A stretch of DNA of 64,000 nucleotides from AV40 sp963817335 (GTDB taxonomy: Bacteria > Verrucomicrobiota > Verrucomicrobiia > Chthoniobacterales > UBA10450). The DNA is taken from assembly GCA_963817335.1 (NCBI GenBank), contig CAWFNX010000005.1:124001-188000 (forward strand). The letters run 5' to 3'. Positions 40,226-47,366 of this stretch are shown here, piece after piece. Position numbers and translations under genes: made by a program. The notes beneath the pieces are model-generated. The model was given only the letters and a program-made list of their open reading frames with translations. It was not told where the DNA came from and did no database searches. How positions within the stretch are numbered: position 1 is the first letter of the stretch; each line of letters opens with the position of its first letter.

Positions 40226-40662
40226 CTGATTTCAATCAGCTTCCAATTGATTTTACCATTGCTGACTTCCAGCCAGGCTACGCTTCGGGGCACGCCGCGG
40301 TTTGGCCTTGTCACACAACCAGGGTTCAAAAACAGAACCCCGCGACGTTTTTCGTTACGCGGCACGTGAGTATGACCATGCAACACCACATCGACATCAT
40401 CCGGCGGAACTTCCGGCGGAATATGCACGAGCCGAAACTTCAAACCTTGGCGGGTAAGATCGACCACCAGCGGCCAGTCCTCGTTCCAATCGCAATTTCC
40501 GCGGACCACCGTAAGCGGCGGCCCGATCGTCTCCAGGTCCAGAGTAATCGTCGGTTCGCAAACATCGCCCAAGTGCCAGATCTCATCAGCGTCGCGCGCA
40601 AGATCGAGAACTTGCTGCGGCAATTTGTTATGGGTGTCCGCCAGGACAAAAATCCGAAGCAT
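40222..40662 (-). CDS. YfcE/MJ0936-type metallophosphoesterase
   Basis: A 146-residue cytoplasmic phosphodiesterase of the calcineurin-like superfamily, started at ATG 40660-40662 (MLRIFVLADTH). The metal-binding motifs are in order: ADTHNK, LGDV, GNCDW, and HGHTHVPR with NPGC after it. Small members hydrolyse phosphodiesters of unclear natural substrate. Its stop codon is made by a REPIN end. It diverges from the helicase gene. Confidence 0.93.
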   Translation of the reverse strand: MLRIFVLADTHNKLPQQVLDLARDADEIWHLGDVCEPTITLDLETIGPPLTVVRGNCDWNEDWPLVVDLTRQGLKFRLVHIPPEVPPDDVDVVLHGHTHVPRNEKRRGVLFLNPGCVTRPNRGVPRSVAWLEVSNGKINWKLIEIR

Positions 40663-40668
40663 CAATAT

Positions 40669-40733
40669 CTAAGGAAAGCAGGAACGCAGGAAACGAAAGC
40701 CCTAACTGATTCCTGCTTTCCTGTTTTCCTTAG
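40669..40733. repeat. CTAAGGAAA...TTTCCTTAG inverted repeat
   Basis: CTAAGGAAAGCAGGAACGCAGG on the left and CCTGCTTTCCTGTTTTCCTTAG on the right (each up to 22 bases, imperfectly complementary) form a long stem around GAAAGCCCTAACTGATT. It lies between divergent phosphoesterase and helicase genes, where both promoters are expected. Confidence 0.75.
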
Positions 40734-40773
40734 AGATAATTGGCCTGCTTCGTGCGAGGTTTCACTTTAGGAA

Positions 40774-41991
40774 ATGTCCTTTAATAATTTCGACCTTTCA
40801 TCGGAAGTCGTGCGCGGGACCCAGGCCATGGGTTTTACCGAGCCGACCCCGATCCAGCACCGCGCTTTCCCGATTATTCTGTCGGGCAAGGATCTGATCG
40901 GAACCGCGCAAACCGGCACCGGCAAAACCGCGGCTTTCGCGTTGCCGATCCTGACCTTGCTGGCCAAGCACGGAAAATTCCGTTGCCTTGTTTTGGAACC
41001 GACCCGCGAACTCGCTGCTCAAGTCGAAACCGCGTTTCGCGATTATGGTCGATTTACCGATTTGCGCGCGACGGTTGTTCATGGGGGCGTCGGATACGGC
41101 AAACAGCGCGAAGATTTGACACGTGGGGTCGATGTCGTGGTCGCAACGCCCGGGCGTTTGCTCGATCATCTCGAACAAAAGACTCTTCATTTTCGGGACG
41201 TGAACATTCTCGTGCTCGACGAAGTCGATCGCATGCTCGACATGGGATTTCTTCCGGATGTTCGCCGGATCGTGGAAAAAATTTCGACCGATCGGCAAAC
41301 CCTCCTTTTCTCCGCGACCCTGCCGCCGGAGATCGAGCGACTCGCTGCCTGGGTCCTGCGTGATCCAGAAATGGTGGAAATTGGCGTGCGCCGTTCCCCC
41401 GCCGAAACGGTGACCCACGCGGTTTATCCGGTCGCCGCCGAGCAGAAATTCGATCTTCTGATGGCGTTGCTCGAACGCACCAACTTTGATAGCGCGCTGA
41501 TCTTTTCCCGAACCAAACACGGGGCCGATAAAATCGCGCAGAAGTTGAAACAGGGAAATCATTCGGTTGCGGTTTTGCATTCCAACCGGACCCAGCGCGA
41601 GCGGATTGAAGCGCTCGAAGGATTTAAGAGCGGTAAATACGAAGTGATGGTCGCCACCGACATTGCCGCGCGCGGACTGGACATCGCCGGCGTCAGTCAC
41701 GTGATCAATTACGACGTTCCCGAACACGCTGAAGATTACGTTCATCGGATCGGTCGGACCGGTCGCGCCCAAAATGTCGGGGACGCGTTCACCCTCATGA
41801 ACGGCGAAGAAGTTGCCTCACTTCAGGCGATCGAACGCTTTATCGGCCAAAAGATTCCGCGCCTGAAACTCGAAAACTTTCCGTATCTCTACACTGTGCT
41901 CTTCGAACCGGAATCAATGGCCGGCGGACGCCGCGCCATCGGCGGTGGCCGATCGCATCGCGGTTATTCCTACGGACGCCGGCGGAGATAA
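40774..41991 (+). CDS. DEAD-box RNA helicase
   Basis: A 405-residue ATP-dependent RNA helicase, RhlE-like in size. Q motif FTEPTPIQ, Walker A AQTGTGKT (46-53), Ia PTRELAAQ, II DEVD in LVLDEVDRMLDMGF (a DEVD variant of DEAD), III SATL, IV-VI with TDIAARGLDI and HRIGRTGR. The tail is Gly/Arg-rich (GGGRSHRGYSYGRRRR), suited to RNA binding. It likely helps RNA folding or decay at low temperature or with PNPase; that link is inference. Confidence 0.96.
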   Translation: MSFNNFDLSSEVVRGTQAMGFTEPTPIQHRAFPIILSGKDLIGTAQTGTGKTAAFALPILTLLAKHGKFRCLVLEPTRELAAQVETAFRDYGRFTDLRATVVHGGVGYGKQREDLTRGVDVVVATPGRLLDHLEQKTLHFRDVNILVLDEVDRMLDMGFLPDVRRIVEKISTDRQTLLFSATLPPEIERLAAWVLRDPEMVEIGVRRSPAETVTHAVYPVAAEQKFDLLMALLERTNFDSALIFSRTKHGADKIAQKLKQGNHSVAVLHSNRTQRERIEALEGFKSGKYEVMVATDIAARGLDIAGVSHVINYDVPEHAEDYVHRIGRTGRAQNVGDAFTLMNGEEVASLQAIERFIGQKIPRLKLENFPYLYTVLFEPESMAGGRRAIGGGRSHRGYSYGRRRR

Positions 41992-41992
41992 T

Positions 41993-42080
41993 CAGAAAGA
42001 GGAGAGGATTAGCAGGATTGTATTCGATTTCAGAACTCTGCTCTGACCTAAATCCGGTGAATCTCGTTAATCCTGTCTAG
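41993..42080. repeat. AGGATTAACAGGATT-type inverted repeat (copy 3)
   Basis: GAGGATTAGCAGGATT opens and TTAATCCTGTCTAG closes the element. It lies between the convergent helicase and S9 peptidase genes. CTA in the closing CTAG is the TAG stop of the peptidase (42077-42079). Matches the copies flanking pgk. Confidence 0.75.
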
Positions 42081-44218
42081 TTCGAATTTCTTTTCCCGCA
42101 CCACTGATCCACCCAGTCGTTCACGGTTTTATACCACAGCCGCGAATTCTGCGGTTTCAGCACCCAGTGACCTTCGTCCGGGAAATACAACATCTTCGAC
42201 GGCACTTTCAACACTTGCAAAGTGGTGAACAGGTCGAACCCATTTGAAACATCGAGCCGATAATCGAGTTGACCGTGCACAACCAACGTCGGCGTTTTGA
42301 ATTTGTCCGCGAACAGGTGCGGCGACCATTTCCGATAAAGCTCGCGATTCTTCCAAGGTGGCCCTTTGAATTCCCAATTCGGGAACCAAAGTTCCTCGGT
42401 CGTTCCGTAGGCCGACTCCGTATTGAACGTGCCATCATGCGACACGATGCATTTGAATCGGTCGGTGTGGCCTAACAACCAGTTGGCCATGTAACCGCCG
42501 TAGCTCGCGCCCAGCGCGGCCTCGCGGTTTTTGTCGATGAACGGGTAAGTCTTCTCCACGTAATCGAGTCCCTTCATTAGGTCGACGTACGGTTTGCCGC
42601 CCCAATCGCCGCTGATCGAATCGGTAAACTTCTGCCCGTAACCGGTCGAGCCGTGGAAATTGATCATCACGACCAGGTAATTTCCTACCGCAGCGAACAA
42701 CTCCGCGTTCCAGCGATACGTCCACGAATCTCCCCACGCTCCTTGCGGTCCACCATGGAGTAAAAACTTTAGCGGATATTTCTTGTTCGGATCGAATCCC
42801 GGCGGCTTGACCATGAAACCCTGAACTTCTTCGTCATTCGCGCCTTTGAACGTGAACGACTCCAACGGTGGCATATCGATCCGCGACAACAGCGCGTCGT
42901 TCATGTGCGTGATCGGCTTTGGATAGACTACGTCCTGCCCGTGGCCTGATGCGTTGTCGTACTCCTCGAGGTCGAAACGCGCGATCTCGTTAGGCGCAGC
43001 GATTGACATTCGCGTGAAAAATACGGCCTTGCCGTCCTTCGACGGGGCCAAGTCGTCACCGTGCAATCGCATGACTTCGCTGGCTTTATTGTCAGACAGC
43101 GAAAATCCATAAATTGGATTTTCGCCATGATCTTCGACGGTAAAGAAGATCGTCTGCGAATCTCCTCGCCAGGCCAAACTGCCAACTGATCGCTCGAATT
43201 TTTCGGTTAACTCCCGGATTTTTCCAGACTGTCGATCCTGCAACATCAGCCGCCATTTATCGGATTCGAAGCCGGCGCGGGCTTGCGATCGCCAGGCAAG
43301 ATATTTTCCGTCCGGCGAATAGAGCGGTGTTGTGTCGGCGCCGGGACTGGTGGAGATTTTCTTTGGCGCGCCGCCCGCCATGGGCACAACGAAAATTTCG
43401 TTGTTCGTGCTGGTCGCTTCGACCTCGTCGATGTTGCTCGTGTAAGCGAGTTCCTGCCCGTCCGGCGAAATCGAATACATGTCCTGCCCACCGAGATTAA
43501 ACGGCGGCACGTCGTGATCACCAGGGGTTAAATCTCTCGGTTCGTTCGTACTCGGCTGCTGGCCGCTGGAAACTTGACCGAAATTATCGGTCAAGTTTGC
43601 ATCCGCGCTCACAACGAAAAGATGGCTGCGTTTGAAGCCAGTGAACGCATTCCAATGCCGATAGAACAGTTTGGTGAAGATTTTTGCTTTTACTTTGCTC
43701 TTCTTCAGCTCTTCATCCCGCTGCTTGTTGCAGGCGTCGTCTTTGCAATCAGGATAAACTTCCGATACGAATACGATGTTCTTTCCATCGGGCGACCAGA
43801 TCGCGCCGTCGGCGCCCGTTGAAATGTTCGTCACCTGATGCGGCTGGCCAGACAGCGTTCCGGTATCGGAATTGAAATCGCACATCCAGATTTGGGTGGG
43901 ATCGGTCGCTTTCGAAGTCCAGATCAAGCGCTTGCCGTCGGGGGAAAATCGCGGTCGCTCCTCGTGAGTCGGCGTTTCATTCAACCGCTTCGATTCACCA
44001 CCGGCCGCCGGCACGATCCACAAGTGGGAAATCTTCGTGTTCGCTTCAAGGTCGACATCGGTCGCGGAGAAGACGACCCATTTTCCATCCGGCGATGGCA
44101 CCGGCTCGTCGACCCGTTTGAGTTTCATCATGTCCTCAAAGGTGAACGGATGTTTGACGTTCTGAGCAAAAGCTGAAGCGACGAGAAAAAATAGCGGACC
44201 AAAAAGTTTCATTCTCAT
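42077..44218 (-). CDS. S9-family (acylaminoacyl/dipeptidyl) peptidase
   Basis: A 713-residue secreted serine peptidase. Signal peptide about 1-18; a WD40-like beta-propeller (PSPDGKWVVFSA, FSPDGKRLIWTS, YSPDGKYLAWRS) to about residue 430; then an alpha/beta-hydrolase domain with Ser572 in GASYGGYMANW, Asp in VVHGQLDYRLDV and His in DEGHWVL. Such enzymes trim short peptides in the periplasm. The start may be ATG 44218 or ATG 44212. A second, S9A-type peptidase lies at 47367. Confidence 0.95.
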   Translation of the reverse strand: MRMKLFGPLFFLVASAFAQNVKHPFTFEDMMKLKRVDEPVPSPDGKWVVFSATDVDLEANTKISHLWIVPAAGGESKRLNETPTHEERPRFSPDGKRLIWTSKATDPTQIWMCDFNSDTGTLSGQPHQVTNISTGADGAIWSPDGKNIVFVSEVYPDCKDDACNKQRDEELKKSKVKAKIFTKLFYRHWNAFTGFKRSHLFVVSADANLTDNFGQVSSGQQPSTNEPRDLTPGDHDVPPFNLGGQDMYSISPDGQELAYTSNIDEVEATSTNNEIFVVPMAGGAPKKISTSPGADTTPLYSPDGKYLAWRSQARAGFESDKWRLMLQDRQSGKIRELTEKFERSVGSLAWRGDSQTIFFTVEDHGENPIYGFSLSDNKASEVMRLHGDDLAPSKDGKAVFFTRMSIAAPNEIARFDLEEYDNASGHGQDVVYPKPITHMNDALLSRIDMPPLESFTFKGANDEEVQGFMVKPPGFDPNKKYPLKFLLHGGPQGAWGDSWTYRWNAELFAAVGNYLVVMINFHGSTGYGQKFTDSISGDWGGKPYVDLMKGLDYVEKTYPFIDKNREAALGASYGGYMANWLLGHTDRFKCIVSHDGTFNTESAYGTTEELWFPNWEFKGPPWKNRELYRKWSPHLFADKFKTPTLVVHGQLDYRLDVSNGFDLFTTLQVLKVPSKMLYFPDEGHWVLKPQNSRLWYKTVNDWVDQWCGKRNSN

Positions 44219-44236
44219 GTGGAGTGAAATAGTGAT

Positions 44237-44302
44237 GTTGTAGAGGCGCTTGTGCCAAGCGCCTATTTATAGACAGGCGGCTGACACAGCCGCCTCTACA
44301 AC
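44237..44302. repeat. REPIN-like element, hairpins A and B (copy 2)
   Basis: GTTGTAG to CTACAAC with AGGCGCTTG-TGC-CAAGCGCCT and AGGCGGCTG-ACA-CAGCCGCCT. Same hairpin pair as 6407-6474. It sits between divergent genes (S9 peptidase and CDGSH protein). Confidence 0.85.
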
Positions 44303-44338
44303 GTTTCCAGCGCGCTCTACATCAGGTAGATTGGCCAC

Positions 44339-44548
44339 ATGGTAACAATCGAGACAATCAAGAACGGTCCTTACATCGTGAAGGGCGAAGTAGAATTGAC
44401 GGACAGCGATGGAAACAAATTCCCCGTCGAACCACGGATGGCGCTCTGCCGCTGCGGCGCGTCCACCGAAAAACCATTTTGCGACGGCACCCATTCCAAG
44501 ATCGGTTTCAAAGCTGCCGAAAAAGCAGTCCCGGAATCCAAGGAATGA
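44339..44548 (+). CDS. CDGSH-type iron-sulfur protein
   Basis: A 69-residue protein with the 2Fe-2S CDGSH motif: CRCG-x7-PFCDGTHSKIGF, giving three Cys and one His ligands. Members sense redox state or transfer clusters. No partner gene is evident. The start is ATG 44339, 36 bases after a REPIN-like element. Confidence 0.92.
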   Translation: MVTIETIKNGPYIVKGEVELTDSDGNKFPVEPRMALCRCGASTEKPFCDGTHSKIGFKAAEKAVPESKE

Positions 44549-44578
44549 TGCGACGACGGATCGAAAAAGATCCTAAGA

Positions 44579-44646
44579 GTTGTAGAGGCGCTTGTCTCAA
44601 GCGCCTGTTCACTAATTCGGTGCTTGAGAACAAGCACCGCTACAAC
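44579..44646. repeat. REPIN-like element, hairpins A and C (forward)
   Basis: GTTGTAG to CTACAAC with AGGCGCTTG-TCT-CAAGCGCCT and CGGTGCTTG-AGAA-CAAGCACCG. The copy at 45677-45745 is its reverse complement over nearly its whole length. The two bracket the quinone oxidoreductase gene. Confidence 0.88.
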
Positions 44647-44655
44647 GTTATCGAT

Positions 44656-45663
44656 GTGAAAAAGCTCATTGTTCTCCTTCTCACCACAAGCGTTCTCATC
44701 ACGGCCGCGCAGCCAGTACCGAAAACGATGAAGGCGGTGGTCGCGCACCAATATGGCGGCCCGGAAGTCTTGAAGCTGGAAGATGTTCCGGTTCCGGAGC
44801 CGAAAGAGAACGAAATTCTCGTGCGCGTGATCGCCAGCGGAGTAAATCCGGCCGATCCGCTCATTCTCAATGGAAAATTCGCCAAAGCATTCGGAACTCA
44901 CTTGCCGCTGGTTCTGGGTTACGACATGGCCGGCGTGGTGGTGAAGACCGGCGCCCAAGTGACCAAGCTCAAAGTCGGCGATCCGGTTTACGCGTATCTC
45001 CTCTGGGGCGGCGGCTGGGCGGAATATTGCATCTCGAACGAAACCGAGTCGGCGATCAAGCCGAAGTCGCTCAATTTCGTCGAAGCCTCGGCTGTTCCTT
45101 TGGCGGCGCTGACCGCATGGCAGGCGTTCGAGCTCGGAAAATTACAAAGCGGACAAACCGTGCTAATTCACGGCGGTTCGGGCGGAGTCGGAAGTTTCGC
45201 AATTCAAATCGCGAAAGCGCGCGGTGCGCGGGTGATTGCGACGGCATCCACCGCGAACCAGGATTTGTTGAAACAGCTCGGCGCCGACGTGACGATCGAT
45301 TACACCAAACAAAAATTCGAAGATGTCGCGAATGATGTCGATTTTGTGCTTGATCCGGTTGGTCGCGACACGCTCGGGCGGTCGTATGGCGTAGTGAAAA
45401 AAGGCGGAATCGTCGTGACGATCATATCGCGTTGCGACGAGGCCGAGCTGAAAAAGCATGAAATTCGCGGGGCGTCGCTTTCATCGCATCCGAATTCGGT
45501 CGAGCTTGCGGAGATCACCAAGTTGATCGACGCGGGCAAGATCAAGCCGGTTGTGTCACAAGTCCTGCCATTGAGTGATGCCGCGAAAGCTGATGCCCAA
45601 GCGGAGACGCACCACACCCGCGGAAAAATTGTTGTGAAAATTGCAGACGAACCGAAGAGTTGA
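44656..45663 (+). CDS. zinc-independent quinone oxidoreductase-like MDR protein, possibly exported
   Basis: About 335 residues from GTG 44656. An enoyl/quinone reductase of the medium-chain dehydrogenase family: MKAVVAHQYGGPEVLKLEDV, GYDMAGVVVKTG, the NADPH-binding VLIHGGSGGVGSFAIQIAKARGA (quoted in part) and DPVGRDTLGRSY. The frame opens at 44479, but that part is repeat. If GTG 44656 is used the N-terminus is MKKLIVLLLTTSVLITAAQPVP, a signal-peptide-like stretch unusual for a NADPH enzyme; ATG 44728 would give the classical cytoplasmic form. It is bracketed by opposite REPIN-like elements. Confidence 0.9.
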   Translation: MKKLIVLLLTTSVLITAAQPVPKTMKAVVAHQYGGPEVLKLEDVPVPEPKENEILVRVIASGVNPADPLILNGKFAKAFGTHLPLVLGYDMAGVVVKTGAQVTKLKVGDPVYAYLLWGGGWAEYCISNETESAIKPKSLNFVEASAVPLAALTAWQAFELGKLQSGQTVLIHGGSGGVGSFAIQIAKARGARVIATASTANQDLLKQLGADVTIDYTKQKFEDVANDVDFVLDPVGRDTLGRSYGVVKKGGIVVTIISRCDEAELKKHEIRGASLSSHPNSVELAEITKLIDAGKIKPVVSQVLPLSDAAKADAQAETHHTRGKIVVKIADEPKS

Positions 45664-45676
45664 AAAATAGCGCGAG

Positions 45677-45745
45677 GTTGTAGCGGTGCTTGTTCTCAAG
45701 CACCGAACCTAATAAACAGGCGCTTGAGACAAGCGCCTCCACAAC
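45677..45745. repeat. REPIN-like element, hairpins C and A (reverse)
   Basis: GTTGTAG, then CGGTGCTTG-TTCT-CAAGCACCG, then AGGCGCTTG-AGA-CAAGCGCCT, closing CCACAAC. It is the inverse of the element at 44579-44646. Confidence 0.88.
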
Positions 45746-45755
45746 ACTTTAGGAT

Positions 45756-47150
45756 ATGAAAAAGCTTATCGTTTTCATTCTCGTCCTGTGCGCGATCGCC
45801 GTTCGCGCTGAAAAATTTTCCCTCGTTGGCGCGACCGTTATCAATCCAGCCGACGGCAAAGTGTTACCGAACGCGACGGTGGTGATCAATGGCGACAAGA
45901 TCGAGCGCGTGAGCATAGGCAAACAGGACGCGGCATCGCTTGGTAAGCAGATCGATTGCGTCGGCAAATTCATTTTGCCCGGTTACATCGACACCCATGT
46001 CCATTTCTTCCAATCGGCCGATTTGTTCACGCGGCCCGACGGTGCCGACTTCAACAGCATCCGGCCATATAAAGATGAAGTCGGCTGGATCAAATCTCAC
46101 CTCGACGACGTGTTCGCGCGCTACATCCGGTGCGGGATCACCAGCGTGGTCGATGTCGGCGGGCCGCTGTGGAACTTCGAGGTTCGCCAAAAAGCGAACT
46201 CGACCGCAAAAGCGCCGCGAGTCGCGGTCGCTGGGCCGCTGATCTCGAGCGTTTCACGAGGGAAGCTCGACCTCGGCGATCCGCCGATTGTGAAGATCGA
46301 CACACCTGATCAAGCGCGCGAGTTCGTGCGCAAACTCGCCGACAAAAGACCGGACCTGGTGAAAATCTGGTACATCGTCGACAAGGATCATCCAGTCGAT
46401 TCGTTCCGGCCGATCGCGCGCGCGACAATTGAAGAGAGCCACGCTCACAAAATTCGAGTGGCGGTGCACGCCACCGAATTGGACACCGCGCGCGCCGCAG
46501 TGGAAGAAGGCGCGGACATTCTCGTTCACAGCGTGATCGATAAGCCGATTGATGAGGCATTCGTGAAGCTGTTGAAAGATCGACATACGATTCTGTCTCC
46601 GACCCTGGTGGTGTTCGAGCGCTACGGCCGGGTGTTTTCACATCAATTGAATCTCACGCCGGAAGAACAGAAGTGGGGAAATCCGGAAGTGATCGCGTCC
46701 CTCGACGTGACCAAAATTCCGCAGGACAAATTGCCGGATCGGATCAAAGCCGCTTTGGCTGATCCAAAAACTGCGATGGACCGGATCGACAAAACTTACG
46801 AAGTCGCTCTGCCGAACTTGAAAAAACTCGAAGACGCGGGTGTGACCATCGCCGCCGGGACCGATGCGGGCAATATCGGGACAATTCACGGACCGGCATT
46901 GTTTCGAGAATTTCAGCTGATGAAACAAGCGAGACTCACCAACATGCAAATCTTGCAATGCGCGACCGCAAACGCGGCCAAACTCTTCGGCGGCGAAACC
47001 GGCGCGCACATCGGCAAGATCGACGATGGATGTTTCGCCGATCTCGTGATCCTCAAGTCGAATCCGGTCGACGACATTGCGCACGCATCGGACATCGACA
47101 CGGTGATCAAAAACGGCGTGATGTATCCGGCGGAGTCGATTCTGAAATAG
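45756..47150 (+). CDS. secreted amidohydrolase (imidazolonepropionase-like)
   Basis: A 464-residue metal-dependent hydrolase with signal peptide (MKKLIVFILVLCAIAVRA). Metal-binding pattern: GYIDTHVHFFQS (HxH), then a conserved Lys/His set (VKIWYIVDKDHP, VAVHATELD, VHSVIDKP) and AAGTDAGN with the catalytic Asp. Family members hydrolyse imides, peptides or lactones; no substrate can be given. Its TAG stop is directly followed by GTAG of a repeat. The 5' end (ATGAAAAAGCTTATCGTT) resembles that of the oxidoreductase upstream. Confidence 0.93.
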   Translation: MKKLIVFILVLCAIAVRAEKFSLVGATVINPADGKVLPNATVVINGDKIERVSIGKQDAASLGKQIDCVGKFILPGYIDTHVHFFQSADLFTRPDGADFNSIRPYKDEVGWIKSHLDDVFARYIRCGITSVVDVGGPLWNFEVRQKANSTAKAPRVAVAGPLISSVSRGKLDLGDPPIVKIDTPDQAREFVRKLADKRPDLVKIWYIVDKDHPVDSFRPIARATIEESHAHKIRVAVHATELDTARAAVEEGADILVHSVIDKPIDEAFVKLLKDRHTILSPTLVVFERYGRVFSHQLNLTPEEQKWGNPEVIASLDVTKIPQDKLPDRIKAALADPKTAMDRIDKTYEVALPNLKKLEDAGVTIAAGTDAGNIGTIHGPALFREFQLMKQARLTNMQILQCATANAAKLFGGETGAHIGKIDDGCFADLVILKSNPVDDIAHASDIDTVIKNGVMYPAESILK

Positions 47151-47312
47151 GTAGCGGCGGTTCACCGAACCGCCCGCGGCGCGGAGGAACTCACCGAGGC
47201 GCAAGTTTTTGACTTACTGAAGCGGGCGATTACGCGCCCTGCTAGTTCGCCGATAATGTACCCGCTTGTAGATTGCCCGCAGGACGGCATGGCTGAGGGC
47301 AATCGCCCCTAC
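47151..47312. repeat. mosaic of REP-like hairpins
   Basis: GTAGCGGCGGTTCACCGAACC at 47151 is hairpin D alone. GGGCG-ATTA-CGCCC-like pairing follows near 47224-47240, then GTAG-ATTGCCC ... GGGCAAT-CGCCCCTAC at 47268-47312. It looks like overlapping or broken REP units after the amidohydrolase. Confidence 0.7.
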
Positions 47313-47366
47313 CTAAAGACGGAAAAGCATTGAACGCAGGCGCAGGCTGTAGATTCTAACCACCCT

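Noticed and set aside
44579..45745. Classical composite transposon or IS element
   Set aside because: No transposase and no target-site duplication could be seen; the flanks are REPIN-like. Reported only as a bracketed gene.
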